From: Treponema sp.
GTDB lineage: Bacteria; Spirochaetota; Spirochaetia; Treponematales; Breznakiellaceae
Assembly (NCBI GenBank): GCA_031278755.1
Contig: JAITJV010000315.1
Span: 1-8,949 of the forward strand
Reading direction: 5' to 3'
DNA length: 8,949 nucleotides
The number at the start of each line of letters is the position of its first letter. Positions within the stretch are counted from its first letter, which is position 1. Positions 1 through 8,185 of this stretch are shown here, one piece after another. Below the pieces are notes generated by a model. It saw only the letters and a program-made list of their open reading frames with translations. It did no database searches and was not told the origin of the DNA. A program made the translations under genes and the position numbers.

Positions 1-2052
1 GCCGGGGCCGCCCTTGCAAACGGAAATTATGCCGCCGCCGCCGCTTCCTATTCAAACGCGAAAACGTATTTTGAGTTTCTCCATTCGTTTGCCGGAAAAT
101 GGCGCGAATTCAGGTACGATTCCCGCTTTATAGCCCTTTTTGAAGAACAGGTGCCGGAAGAAAAATTCGGGGATTTCCTCGCGTACCGGGCCTACGACGA
201 CGCCGCCGTATATTTTGAACAGGGGACGGATCTGGGCCGGCGTTTCGATGAAATTCCCGACAATGACACCTTAAGGCTCTTGCAGGCGGGATCGATCACC
301 CCCGCCGAAGCCGAGCGGCGGGAAGAACAGTTCAGGGCCGAATTTACCGGGCTTTTTACCGCGGCCGGGACCTTGCTTGATGAAGTAAACGGAAGGGAAA
401 ATCAGTTCCGCGGCATACTCGAAGGGGCGGCGGTAAATTTATCCGGGGATCCGCTTTCACCCATTGAAGAAGCCCGCTCCTTTACCCTCGGGCTGCTTAA
501 CCGTATAGGGCAGGGTGAATACGACGCCACGGTGGAGAACTACACCATGGCCAACGGTGATTTTGAAAACCGGCTTGGCGGCCGCCGGAGCGAGATTGAA
601 GAAGGCGAGCGGTTTATTCAGGGGTCCGCCGGAGAAAACGGGATCTCCCGTTATCCCGCCGAAGGCCTTGCCGTACTTGAAGGCATGGACGCGGCCCTTG
701 CCGGGGACGTCGAGGCCGGAAACATCCTTCTTGAACGGTATTCGGGAGAGCGGCGGGAAATACTGGACAGGCGGGAAATGTCGGGGCTTTACGCGTCCGC
801 ACAGGCTATAATGAGCGATCTTCTTTCGCTGCGGACCCGCGGACAGGCTCTTATCGTTTTGGCCCGTTCCCAGTCTTCCCAGGCCGAAACATACCGGCAG
901 GACGGCGACAGGCTTTTCAGGGAAGCCCAAAACGCCCTGGCGCAGGGCAACTTTGATACGGCGCGGGACAGGCTGAACCGTTCCATGGAGCGGTACAACG
1001 AGTCCCTTGAAATACAGGAGTCCGCTTCGCTCAGGGCTGAATGGGACGGCCGCATTGTAAACTTTGGGAACGAAATCAACCGTATAGAAAACGAGTTTGT
1101 CATCCGCGACGTCAGAAACTTTGTAAACGCCGCCCGGACGAATTACTACGCGGGCAATTTTGAGCAGGCTGAAGAACAGCTTGTGCGCGCCCAGAACCGC
1201 TGGCGGCGTACAAACGCCGGGGACGACGACGAAGTGCTCTACTGGCTCAGCCTGGTCCGCAACGCCATGTCGCTGAGGTCCGGCCGTATCATTCCCACGA
1301 CGGCCCCCCTCTACCCGGAAATGAGCCAGCTTTTGAGTGAGGCGCGGAAGAGTTACGAAGAAGGCGTCCGGTATTTCAGCGCCAACATGAGGCGGGAAGG
1401 GACGGTAAAATTTACCGAGGCCCGGCAGAAAACCCAGGAAGTAAAGATAATGTTCCCGCTGAACGAGGACGCGGGGATTCTCGAACTCCGCATGGATCAG
1501 GTAACGGATCCGCAGGCCTTTGACGCGTCTTTTGCGCAGCGCCTTGGAACCGCGGTAGCCGGAACAAAACGGAGATCCGCCGAAGCCTTCGCCGATCTTC
1601 AGAACCTTGCAAAGATAAATCCCGGTTATCCGGGAATTGCCGGAATAATCACCCAGGCGGAAATAGACATGGGCTACCGGCCGCCTCCGCCCAACCCGGC
1701 CGATCTTGCCAGATCCGCCGAGCTGACAAACGACGCGCAGCGGGTTATCGAAGGGAACCTGTCGGGCCAGTATGACGCGGCCCTGGTCTGGCTTGATCAG
1801 GCGCTCCGGCTCAATCCCAACAATACCGAAGCCACCCGGCAAAAGGATATACTCCTTACCCGTACAAGCGGCCGCGGCGTCGTAGTTCTTGACAGGAAAA
1901 CCGAAGATGAATACCAGACCGCGGTCCGGGAACTCCAGCAGGGCAATTACCTTGGGGCGTACGCCAGGGTTGAACGGCTCCTCGAGGATCCCCGAAACCA
2001 GAATTCCACCCTCATTCTGGATCTCAGAAGAAGGATTCAATCCCAGCTATGA
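1..2052 (+). CDS. TPR-type helical repeat protein, probably exported (5' end missing)
   Basis: The frame is open from the first base of the window, giving 683 visible residues, so the true start lies upstream. A GTG at 151 could be called as a start, but the 50 codons before it read as normal protein, no ATG occurs there and no clear Shine-Dalgarno precedes 151. The protein is almost entirely helical and charged. TPR-like units are visible: around residues 316-340 (GNFDTARDRLNRSMERYNES), 381-405 (YYAGNFEQAEEQLVRAQNRW), 589-615 (YDAALVWLDQALRLNPNN, the best match to the TPR consensus) and 643-665 (LQQGNYLGAYARVERLLEDP). TPRs mediate protein-protein contacts; no catalytic motif is seen. Its stop overlaps the start of the sensor phosphatase by 4 bp (ATGA), implying translational coupling and a shared process. 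Export is inferred from that partner's signal peptide, since the N-terminus is not visible. Exact function is unknown. Confidence 0.85.
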   Translation, partial: AGAALANGNYAAAAASYSNAKTYFEFLHSFAGKWREFRYDSRFIALFEEQVPEEKFGDFLAYRAYDDAAVYFEQGTDLGRRFDEIPDNDTLRLLQAGSITPAEAERREEQFRAEFTGLFTAAGTLLDEVNGRENQFRGILEGAAVNLSGDPLSPIEEARSFTLGLLNRIGQGEYDATVENYTMANGDFENRLGGRRSEIEEGERFIQGSAGENGISRYPAEGLAVLEGMDAALAGDVEAGNILLERYSGERREILDRREMSGLYASAQAIMSDLLSLRTRGQALIVLARSQSSQAETYRQDGDRLFREAQNALAQGNFDTARDRLNRSMERYNESLEIQESASLRAEWDGRIVNFGNEINRIENEFVIRDVRNFVNAARTNYYAGNFEQAEEQLVRAQNRWRRTNAGDDDEVLYWLSLVRNAMSLRSGRIIPTTAPLYPEMSQLLSEARKSYEEGVRYFSANMRREGTVKFTEARQKTQEVKIMFPLNEDAGILELRMDQVTDPQAFDASFAQRLGTAVAGTKRRSAEAFADLQNLAKINPGYPGIAGIITQAEIDMGYRPPPPNPADLARSAELTNDAQRVIEGNLSGQYDAALVWLDQALRLNPNNTEATRQKDILLTRTSGRGVVVLDRKTEDEYQTAVRELQQGNYLGAYARVERLLEDPRNQNSTLILDLRRRIQSQL

Positions 2053-5000
2053 TGTTAAAACGGTTACAGGCCCTGATTCCGGCGTTTATCTTCCTGATGG
2101 TCTGCGTTTATGCTGAAGGGCAGACGGCTTTCTACTGGGAACAGCCCTCCCGTTTTGTCTCCGATCCGGGAACTTTTCCTGTTTCAGCCTTTAACGATAA
2201 TCTTTCCGTCGTCGTCTGGCAGGAATCGTCGGCCAATACCCGTTCCGACATCCCGGGGGAATCGCAGATAACTGTTTCTCTCGGGGTAAAACCCTCAGGC
2301 GGCGAATGGCGGATCTACCGGAATATCGGGGGCCCCTATTACTATTCCGGTTCGGAACCCGCGATCCTCAACGTCGCGCTGGACAGGCGGAACCGTATTA
2401 TCATAGCCGCGGCGGCTTCCGTTACGGAAACGGAAATACTTATTTCAAACGACAGGGGGAGAACTTTTTCACGCCGCCGTCTTGACAGCGGTTCGGAAAG
2501 CTCCATAGCCCCCCGTATTGCGGTCCGCGCCGACGGCGGTTATCTGCTCTTTATTACCCGCGGCTACGAGCAGTCGCTTTCCCTGTATTATTCCCGTTCG
2601 GACGACGGGGCGAACTGGACCCCCTTCAGTCTTTTTGTACAGTCCGGCCTTCAGTTAAATTTTCTTCCCGCTCACGCCGTCCTTGGCTCAACCGAGTATG
2701 TAATTTTTCAGTCCTTTGTGGGCGGCGCCGATACAATTCCTTCTTTTCAGTTTTATCTGCAGACCAGCGTCAACGGCGGGGCGACATGGACGTCCCCGCG
2801 GCGTATTACCAATTTCCGCGATCCGGTGATGAATACGGCGTCGGAACCGGACCGTTTCGACAATCAGCGGGCCCATCTGTCTGTTTACGGCAACAGCCTT
2901 TTCCTTGTCTGGGAACGGCGTTTCGGAACGGGATCTCCGCAGATATACAGCGCCCTTCTGGGGCCTTCGGGTACGGTAAGCAACGTTGAAAGGGTCAATA
3001 CCGAAGAGGCGTACTGCAACAACCCGGTAGGTTTTATCTACAAAGGTTTCCGAACGGTGGTGTGGTTCGACAGCCGCAGGGGGGGCAGCCGCATCTTTCT
3101 TGGGCAGCGGGACAATATAGCATGGTCAAATTTCGATCTTTCCGGAAACACCGGAGACGCTTCGTTTGGGCGGCCTCTTATAGACGGGGATGATCTTTTT
3201 ATCCTGTGGCAGATAGTTCTCCGTAATACGGGGTATATATACACCCTTCTTCCCGATACAACGGTTTCTCCGCCCGCCCTTACGGCGCGGAATTTTTCTC
3301 CGTCGCGGCGGACGCGGGCGGAAAGGGCCCGCATATCATGGACCCCTCCCTTTGACACTTCGGGTATAGAAGGCTTCTCATGGACCTGGTCCAGATCGCC
3401 GGCCGAAGAACCGCCCGGGCGGATTTTGGTATACAATTCCCCCAACGCTTCTCTTGCCGAAGAACTTATCGCCGCGGAGGACGGCTCCTGGTATTTCAGC
3501 GTGACGGCCAGAGACTATGCGGGAAACTGGTCGCCCCCTTCCCGTATCGAATTTATACGCGACACCACTCCCCCTTCCATGACGGTTATCAAGGCCCCGG
3601 AAACGGATGAAAGGGGCTACCTTGCGTCAAACACCTTTTCCATGGAATGGGAGCCCGCCGGCGAGTCCGATATAGCCGGTTATACCTGGAACCTTGAATA
3701 CATGGGGGAAGCCGGACAGACTGACTATGAAGACTTTATCGCCGCGGCGGAAGAAGCCTACGGAACGGGCGCCGTCCCCGCGGGGATTTCGGGCCTTGAG
3801 AATCAGGCGTCGTTTGTAAATCAGGACGACGGGATCTGGCGCTTTACCGTTTCAGCGGTGGACGAAGTGGGAAACGTGGCGCCCCCGGCGAGCATTTTCT
3901 TCAGAACGGATAAATACATCCCCCATACCTATATTACCTATGTGGATTCGAACCAGGATGAGCAGGGCATTGTGTCGATGCGGATCATAGGCAGGGGCTT
4001 TGCCGTCGGCGGAAATGTATACCGGATCTTCTTTGACAGGGATGGAGAAGCCCCCTACGACAGGGAGTATTTCCTTTCGGACGGCGATTTCGGTATTCGT
4101 TCCGACCGGGAAATTGACGGGCTGCGGGCCGAAGACATGGACGCGGGAACCTACCGCCTCGGACTCTTTCATCCCCTGCGCGGACTTTATGTTACCGAAC
4201 CTATAGTGTCCGTGGACAGAATGGGAACGGTTAAATTCGGCGATTATTCCAGCAAGTGGGAGCCTTCCTGGCTGAGAAGGGAAGTCCGCCGCTTCATCGT
4301 AGATCCGTCTTTCGTAATTGTCGCCGTTGTTGTTGTATTCTGCCTTTTCGGCCTCCTTGCTTCCGCCAGGGGATTGGGAAACGCCGTTGCCGAAAGCGTC
4401 GCGGTGCGGGTGGAAGCCGCCGCTCTTATAACAGGAGATTTTATGCCGTCGGAAAAGAAAAAACGCATAGTGAAAATCAGGAGAAAAGGAGTGGGCCTGC
4501 GGATCAAGCTGGCGTCTTTCACTATCGGGATCGTGCTTATTGTCGTCATCATGGTGTCCGCCCCCCTGGCCTATGTAATGACCAGGACCCAGAGGGAGAC
4601 CCTCCTCCAGGGCCTGTGGGACCGCTCCACCGTTCTTCTGGAAGGGCTGGCAAGCAGCGCCAGGGCCTATCTTCCCACAAACAACATCCTCGAACTGGGT
4701 TTTCTCCCTGCCCAGACCGCGGCCATACCCGAGGCCCGTTATGTTACCATCACCGGTTACAACGCGCAGTCGTCGGTATACGGAGACCTGGTGTGGGCCA
4801 CCAACGATCCTGACATCCTTGCCAAGATAGATACGGCCGAACTGCAGCCGGGCGTTTCGCAGCTTACCGACGTGTTAAGCCCGCGCCTTGCGGAGATAAG
4901 CAGGGAGCTTAACGAAAGGGCGCGCGCCGAAGTAGGCGATCTTTCCCGGAGCATCGTTGAACTCAACCAGGAAGGGCTTTCCCTTGCGTCCCGGAACGAC

Positions 5001-6632
5001 GCGGAAAGCAGGCAGCGTTTCCAGGACATACAGGTAACCACAAGCCAGCTTACCTCACGGCTCACCGAAAGCCTCGCCGCCATAGCCCGGGAAATCGGTT
5101 CGGAACCGGCCTTCTCCACAAAAGAACTGCAGCCTGACGGAACAAGGATCTTCATATTCTTCAAGCCCGTCATGTACCGGCAGGGTTCCGAAGACAATTA
5201 TTTCCGGGGCCTTATACGCCTTGAAGTGTCCATAGATTCAATCGTCAGGGATATAGTCGAAAACCAGCAGAGCCTCTTGAGGATTATTCTCATCATCGCC
5301 TTTGCCGCCATATCAATAGGGACCATAGGCGCCCTGCTGCTTGCAGCCCTGATCATAAGCCCCATACGCAAGCTGGTGCGCCATGTCGAGCAGATCCGCG
5401 ACACCGAGGACAAGGCGAAACTTGCCGGAGTGGATATTTTCATCAAGAGCCGCGACGAAATAGCGGTTTTGGGGACCACGATTAACGACATGACCCACAG
5501 CCTTGTAAAGGCGGCCCAGGCTGCGTCGGATCTTTCCATCGGCAAGGAAATCCAGAAGAAATTCATCCCCCTGGAAATGGACAGGGACGGAAACAAACTC
5601 AGTTCAGGCTACAAGGACACCAGGAACGCAAATTTCTTCGGTTACTACGAGGGGGCAAAGGGCGTTTCGGGCGACTATTTCGATTATCAGGATCTGGACG
5701 GAAGGTACTACGCGGTCATTAAATGCGATGTCGCGGGAAAGGGAATTCCGGCGGCCCTGATCATGATCCAGGTGGCGACCATGTTCCTTAACTATTTCAA
5801 GGCGTGGAAGCCTACCGCCAAGGGCATGCATATAGAGGAAGTGGTCTACCAGATCAACGACTTTATTGAAACGCTGGGCTTTAAGGGGCGTTTCGCCGCG
5901 TTTACCCTCTGCCTCTTTGATTCACAGACGGGCGTAGTGCGGTTCTGTAACGCGGGGGATAATATCGTGCACCTCTTTGACGCTTCGGAAGGAAGGATCA
6001 AAACCATTACCCTGCCTGAAACGCCGGCGACCGGAGTGCTCCCCAACTTTCTTGTGGAATCAAAAGGAGGCTACACCGTGCAGACCATGACCATAGATCA
6101 CGGCGATATACTCTTCCTCTTTACCGACGGCATTGAAGAAGCAAAGCGAAAATTCCGTAACGAGGATTTCAGGGAGATCATCTGTGAAGAAGGACCCGTC
6201 GACTCCGTCCATGAAAACCACACTTCAGGCCAGGGCGACGAAGAAATGGGCGCCGACCGTGTTCAGGCTATCATCAACGCGGTGATGAACCGGGAAGTGT
6301 ACACCCTCCACAAGTGGCACAATCCCGAAGGAAATGCGGACCTTGCCTTTGACTTCTCCAACTGCGAAGGCAAGGTCGAAGAAGTGATCATGGCCATGAT
6401 ATCCGTTGAAAAGATGTTCCGCTGCTGCAAAGATCCCAATGCCGGCGAGGATTCCCGCGTGCTTGTAGACAAGAAGGTGGACGCCTTCCTCAAGGAACAT
6501 TTCCTCCAGTACAGGACGTATTGTTCCTACACGCGGGAAAACCCTGGTAATGACGCATATATGTATTATACTCATGTTAAAGAAGATGAGCAGTATGACG
6601 ATCTTACAATTCTGGGCATAAAGCGTAAATAG
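2049..6632 (+). CDS. Membrane sensor with sialidase-like/Ig-like ectodomain, HAMP and SpoIIE (PP2C) serine phosphatase
   Basis: Encodes 1527 residues. The ATG at 2049 follows a purine-rich AGAAGAAGGA (about 2026-2034), 14 nt upstream. Order: signal peptide 1-25; propeller-like region about 30-400 with Asp-box-like motifs at 133-140 (SNDRGRTF), 183-190 and 240-247 (SVNGGATW) and recurring V/I-x-W strands (VVVWQE 54, FLVWER 285, TVVWFD 336); two Ig/FnIII-like modules (about 415-515, 517-630) and a third beta-rich segment to 740; TM1 755-775; basic cytoplasmic linker; TM2 824-844; periplasmic domain 845-1074 with coiled coil about 946-1015; TM3 1076-1103; HAMP about 1101-1155; RsbU-like GKEIQKKFIP near 1165; SpoIIE/PP2C to the end. 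Metal ligands expected in PP2C are present: D1209 (GDYFD), D1227 (DVAGKG), D1360 (FTDGIEEA), D1517/D1518 (YDDLTI). Known family members dephosphorylate STAS anti-anti-sigma factors; the ligand and target here are unknown. About 100 extra residues lie between the last two catalytic motifs. Confidence 0.9.
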   Translation: MMLKRLQALIPAFIFLMVCVYAEGQTAFYWEQPSRFVSDPGTFPVSAFNDNLSVVVWQESSANTRSDIPGESQITVSLGVKPSGGEWRIYRNIGGPYYYSGSEPAILNVALDRRNRIIIAAAASVTETEILISNDRGRTFSRRRLDSGSESSIAPRIAVRADGGYLLFITRGYEQSLSLYYSRSDDGANWTPFSLFVQSGLQLNFLPAHAVLGSTEYVIFQSFVGGADTIPSFQFYLQTSVNGGATWTSPRRITNFRDPVMNTASEPDRFDNQRAHLSVYGNSLFLVWERRFGTGSPQIYSALLGPSGTVSNVERVNTEEAYCNNPVGFIYKGFRTVVWFDSRRGGSRIFLGQRDNIAWSNFDLSGNTGDASFGRPLIDGDDLFILWQIVLRNTGYIYTLLPDTTVSPPALTARNFSPSRRTRAERARISWTPPFDTSGIEGFSWTWSRSPAEEPPGRILVYNSPNASLAEELIAAEDGSWYFSVTARDYAGNWSPPSRIEFIRDTTPPSMTVIKAPETDERGYLASNTFSMEWEPAGESDIAGYTWNLEYMGEAGQTDYEDFIAAAEEAYGTGAVPAGISGLENQASFVNQDDGIWRFTVSAVDEVGNVAPPASIFFRTDKYIPHTYITYVDSNQDEQGIVSMRIIGRGFAVGGNVYRIFFDRDGEAPYDREYFLSDGDFGIRSDREIDGLRAEDMDAGTYRLGLFHPLRGLYVTEPIVSVDRMGTVKFGDYSSKWEPSWLRREVRRFIVDPSFVIVAVVVVFCLFGLLASARGLGNAVAESVAVRVEAAALITGDFMPSEKKKRIVKIRRKGVGLRIKLASFTIGIVLIVVIMVSAPLAYVMTRTQRETLLQGLWDRSTVLLEGLASSARAYLPTNNILELGFLPAQTAAIPEARYVTITGYNAQSSVYGDLVWATNDPDILAKIDTAELQPGVSQLTDVLSPRLAEISRELNERARAEVGDLSRSIVELNQEGLSLASRNDAESRQRFQDIQVTTSQLTSRLTESLAAIAREIGSEPAFSTKELQPDGTRIFIFFKPVMYRQGSEDNYFRGLIRLEVSIDSIVRDIVENQQSLLRIILIIAFAAISIGTIGALLLAALIISPIRKLVRHVEQIRDTEDKAKLAGVDIFIKSRDEIAVLGTTINDMTHSLVKAAQAASDLSIGKEIQKKFIPLEMDRDGNKLSSGYKDTRNANFFGYYEGAKGVSGDYFDYQDLDGRYYAVIKCDVAGKGIPAALIMIQVATMFLNYFKAWKPTAKGMHIEEVVYQINDFIETLGFKGRFAAFTLCLFDSQTGVVRFCNAGDNIVHLFDASEGRIKTITLPETPATGVLPNFLVESKGGYTVQTMTIDHGDILFLFTDGIEEAKRKFRNEDFREIICEEGPVDSVHENHTSGQGDEEMGADRVQAIINAVMNREVYTLHKWHNPEGNADLAFDFSNCEGKVEEVIMAMISVEKMFRCCKDPNAGEDSRVLVDKKVDAFLKEHFLQYRTYCSYTRENPGNDAYMYYTHVKEDEQYDDLTILGIKRK
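4433..4445 (+). promoter_or_regulatory. Internal Shine-Dalgarno and in-frame ATG within the sensor phosphatase
   Basis: AGGAG at 4433-4437 lies 5 nt before an in-frame ATG at 4443, codon 799 of the large protein. It falls in the cytoplasmic linker between TM1 and TM2, just before the basic segment KKKRIVKIRRK. Initiation here would make a 729-residue product with TM2, the periplasmic coiled-coil domain, TM3, HAMP and phosphatase, a complete and topologically sensible sensor lacking the propeller and Ig-like ectodomain. The site could equally be chance or a relic of a gene fusion. Use in vivo is inference only. Confidence 0.3.
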
Positions 6633-6636
6633 GATC

Positions 6637-6658
6637 CGGCGGAGCGCGGGCGCCGCCG
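6637..6658 (+). other. GC-rich hairpin after the phosphatase gene
   Basis: CGGCGG (6637-6642) pairs with CCGCCG (6653-6658), six G-C pairs. Two further pairs (6644-6651, 6645-6650) can form inside after an A-G mismatch, leaving a 4-nt loop. It begins 5 nt after the TAG stop and ends 26 nt before the next ATG. The bases that follow (CTTTGAATAATTT) are T/A-rich but lack a true T run, so this could be a weak terminator, an RNA-stabilising 3' end, or simply a GC-rich spacer. Confidence 0.3.
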
Positions 6659-6684
6659 CTTTGAATAATTTAACAGGAGGAATC

Positions 6685-7005
6685 ATGACGTTCAGCGAAA
6701 GAATGAAGGAGATTATCGATCAGGGTATTTCGGTTTCAAAGGATTTTGCCGTCAAAGCGGGGGCAAAGGCCCAGGACCTGGGCGAACGGGGGGTCCTCAT
6801 GCTTGAAGTAAAGCAGCTTGAAGGCCAGGCCCAGAAGCTCATAGGCCGTCTTGGAACGGAAGCGTATCAGGCTTTTGTCGAACGCGGGGTCAAGACGCTT
6901 TCGGCGGACGCTTCGGCGGTCAAAACCATACTGAAGGAGATCGCGGCGGTCCGCGAATCCATCGAAGAGAAAAACGGGGAACTCCAGTCAAGAAAGAAAC
7001 GGTAA
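6685..7005 (+). CDS. Small charged helical protein, function unknown
   Basis: Encodes 106 residues. The ATG at 6685 is chosen over an in-frame TTG at 6661 because AGGAGG (6675-6680) sits 4 nt before it, the strongest ribosome binding site in the window. The product has no cysteine, no signal peptide and no membrane segment. An amphipathic N-terminal part (MTFSERMKEIIDQGISVSKD) is followed by an Ala/Lys-rich stretch and a heptad-like helix (LMLEVKQLEGQAQKLIGRLG, about residues 38-57). It ends in another charged helix with a basic tail (SRKKR). The pattern resembles small cytoplasmic coiled-coil proteins that often carry a C-terminal zinc ribbon, but no ribbon is present. It lies 52 nt after the phosphatase gene and 18 nt before the kinase gene, so co-transcription with the kinase is likely. 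I do not recognise a named family. Confidence 0.8.
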   Translation: MTFSERMKEIIDQGISVSKDFAVKAGAKAQDLGERGVLMLEVKQLEGQAQKLIGRLGTEAYQAFVERGVKTLSADASAVKTILKEIAAVRESIEEKNGELQSRKKR

Positions 7006-7023
7006 GATCCAAAGAGGCGGCCT

Positions 7024-8112
7024 TTGAAAACGCTGAAGGATGTAGCGGATCAGTTTGCCATTTACGGTGAATTTGAAGGGGCCGAACCGTTCGGGCGGGG
7101 CCACATAAACGCCACTTTTGTTTCGCGCTGGAACCAGGCCGGCGCCCCTGTCCGTTATCTCCATCAGAAAATCAACGACAGGGTGTTTCCACAGCCCGGT
7201 GAAGTGATGGAAAACATAGACAGGGTTACCCGGCATATAGCCGCCCTTCTTCAAAAAGAAGGGGAGGGCGACATAAGCCGGAAAACGATGACCGTGGTCC
7301 CCGCGAAAGACGGCAAACTCTTTGTCCGTGATAAAGAAGGGGGCTGGTGGCGGACGTATCTTTTTATTGAAGGAACGCGCGTCCTTGACGAGGCGTCTTC
7401 TGTCTGCGATGTGCGGCTTCTGGGAAGGACCGTGGGGCGTTTCCAGAAACAGCTTTCCGGCCTTGGTGGAAAAAGACTCCATGAAACAATCCCCGGTTTT
7501 CACGACATGGAAAACAGGTACCGTCTCTTTTACGAAGCGGTTTCCCGTGATCCCGTTAACCGTGTAAAAGATACGGCTGACGAGATTGCCTTTATGCGCG
7601 AAAATGAGGAACAGGGAAAGGTTCTTGTACACGCCCTCCGCACGGGGCGTATCCCCGAGAGAATCTGCCATAACGATGCAAAGATGAACAACATTTTGAT
7701 GGATGACGGCGGCAAAGGCCCGCTCTGCGTCGTCGATCTTGATACGGTGATGCCGGGGAGCATCCTTTTTGATTTCGGCGATCTTGTACGGACGGCGGCG
7801 TCGACGGCCAGGGAGGACGAGACGGATCTTTCAAAAGTTAAATTCTCCCTTTCGTCCTATGAAGCCCTCCTTGAAGGATACCTGTCGGAGGCGTCTTCCT
7901 TTCTGACGGCCGAAGAAAAGGGGCTTCTTGCCGAAGCGGGGAGGAACATCACCCATATCATGGCTGTACGATTCCTGACGGACTATCTTGAAGGGGATGT
8001 GTATTACAGAATTTTGCGGCCGGGGCATAATATTGAACGGTGCAGAAACCAGATCGCGCTTATCAAATCAATGGACGGACAGCGGGATAAGGCGGTGAAA
8101 AAAAATCGCTAA
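7024..8112 (+). CDS. nahK: NahK-type N-acetylhexosamine 1-kinase (APH-fold sugar kinase)
   Basis: Encodes 362 residues, matching the usual 355-365 of NahK/LnpB-type kinases, which use ATP to phosphorylate the anomeric carbon of GlcNAc/GalNAc during host- or mucin-glycan use. The start is TTG at 7024: GAGG (7014-7017) lies 6 nt upstream, no ATG or GTG is near, and the following residues (VADQFAIYGEFEGAEPFGRG) fit the family N-terminus. Motifs: the nucleotide-binding strand-loop FGRGHINATF (about 24-33); the catalytic-loop Brenner motif H216-x-D218-x4-N223 (HNDAKMNNI); the metal site D238-L-D240 in DLDTVMPG, followed by DFGDLVR; and the family C-terminal signature RFLTDYLEGDVYY (from R316) then GHNIERCRNQ. 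All key residues are present. The family also includes homologues of unproven specificity, so the exact sugar is inferred. No lacto-N-biose phosphorylase or epimerase is visible beside it. It lies 18 nt after the small helical gene. Confidence 0.82.
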   Translation: MKTLKDVADQFAIYGEFEGAEPFGRGHINATFVSRWNQAGAPVRYLHQKINDRVFPQPGEVMENIDRVTRHIAALLQKEGEGDISRKTMTVVPAKDGKLFVRDKEGGWWRTYLFIEGTRVLDEASSVCDVRLLGRTVGRFQKQLSGLGGKRLHETIPGFHDMENRYRLFYEAVSRDPVNRVKDTADEIAFMRENEEQGKVLVHALRTGRIPERICHNDAKMNNILMDDGGKGPLCVVDLDTVMPGSILFDFGDLVRTAASTAREDETDLSKVKFSLSSYEALLEGYLSEASSFLTAEEKGLLAEAGRNITHIMAVRFLTDYLEGDVYYRILRPGHNIERCRNQIALIKSMDGQRDKAVKKNR

Positions 8113-8121
8113 TTCAGTGAA

Positions 8122-8154
8122 CCTGTTCCAAAACCCGGCCGGTTTTGAAACAGG
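8122..8154 (+). terminator. Strong hairpin after the kinase gene, possible terminator
   Basis: The arms CCTGTTCCAAAACC (8122-8135) and GGTTTTGAAACAGG (8141-8154) form 13 pairs plus one C-A mismatch, with a 5-nt loop. The hairpin starts 10 nt after the kinase stop codon, the expected place for transcription to end. There is no T run after the stem (GCGCCATACAA follows), so it is not a canonical intrinsic terminator. It may stop transcription with a factor, protect the mRNA 3' end, or be a dispersed inverted repeat. Confidence 0.45.
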
Positions 8155-8185
8155 CGCCATACAACGAATAATTTCGAAGAAATGC

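Noticed and set aside
151..153. GTG as the start of the TPR protein
   Set aside because: The frame is open to the window edge with protein-like sequence before it and no convincing Shine-Dalgarno, so the gene is better treated as missing its 5' end.
457..2040. 527-codon open frame on the minus strand opposite the TPR gene
   Set aside because: It lies wholly antisense to a clearly coding frame with TPR repeats. Its translation is Pro/Gly/Arg-rich without recognisable motifs, which is usual for the complement of GC-rich genes.
4256..4813. 185-codon + strand open frame in another frame inside the phosphatase gene
   Set aside because: It overlaps TM1, TM2 and part of the sensor domain of the large protein. 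Its own translation is Arg/Pro/Gly-rich without domain signals.
6661..6663. TTG start for the small helical protein
   Set aside because: The ATG at 6685 has AGGAGG 4 nt upstream. The eight extra codons overlap that site and the hairpin flank.
6225..6686. 153-codon minus-strand frame over the phosphatase 3' end
   Set aside because: It is antisense to the catalytic-domain insertion and terminal DD motif, and it has no plausible domain content.
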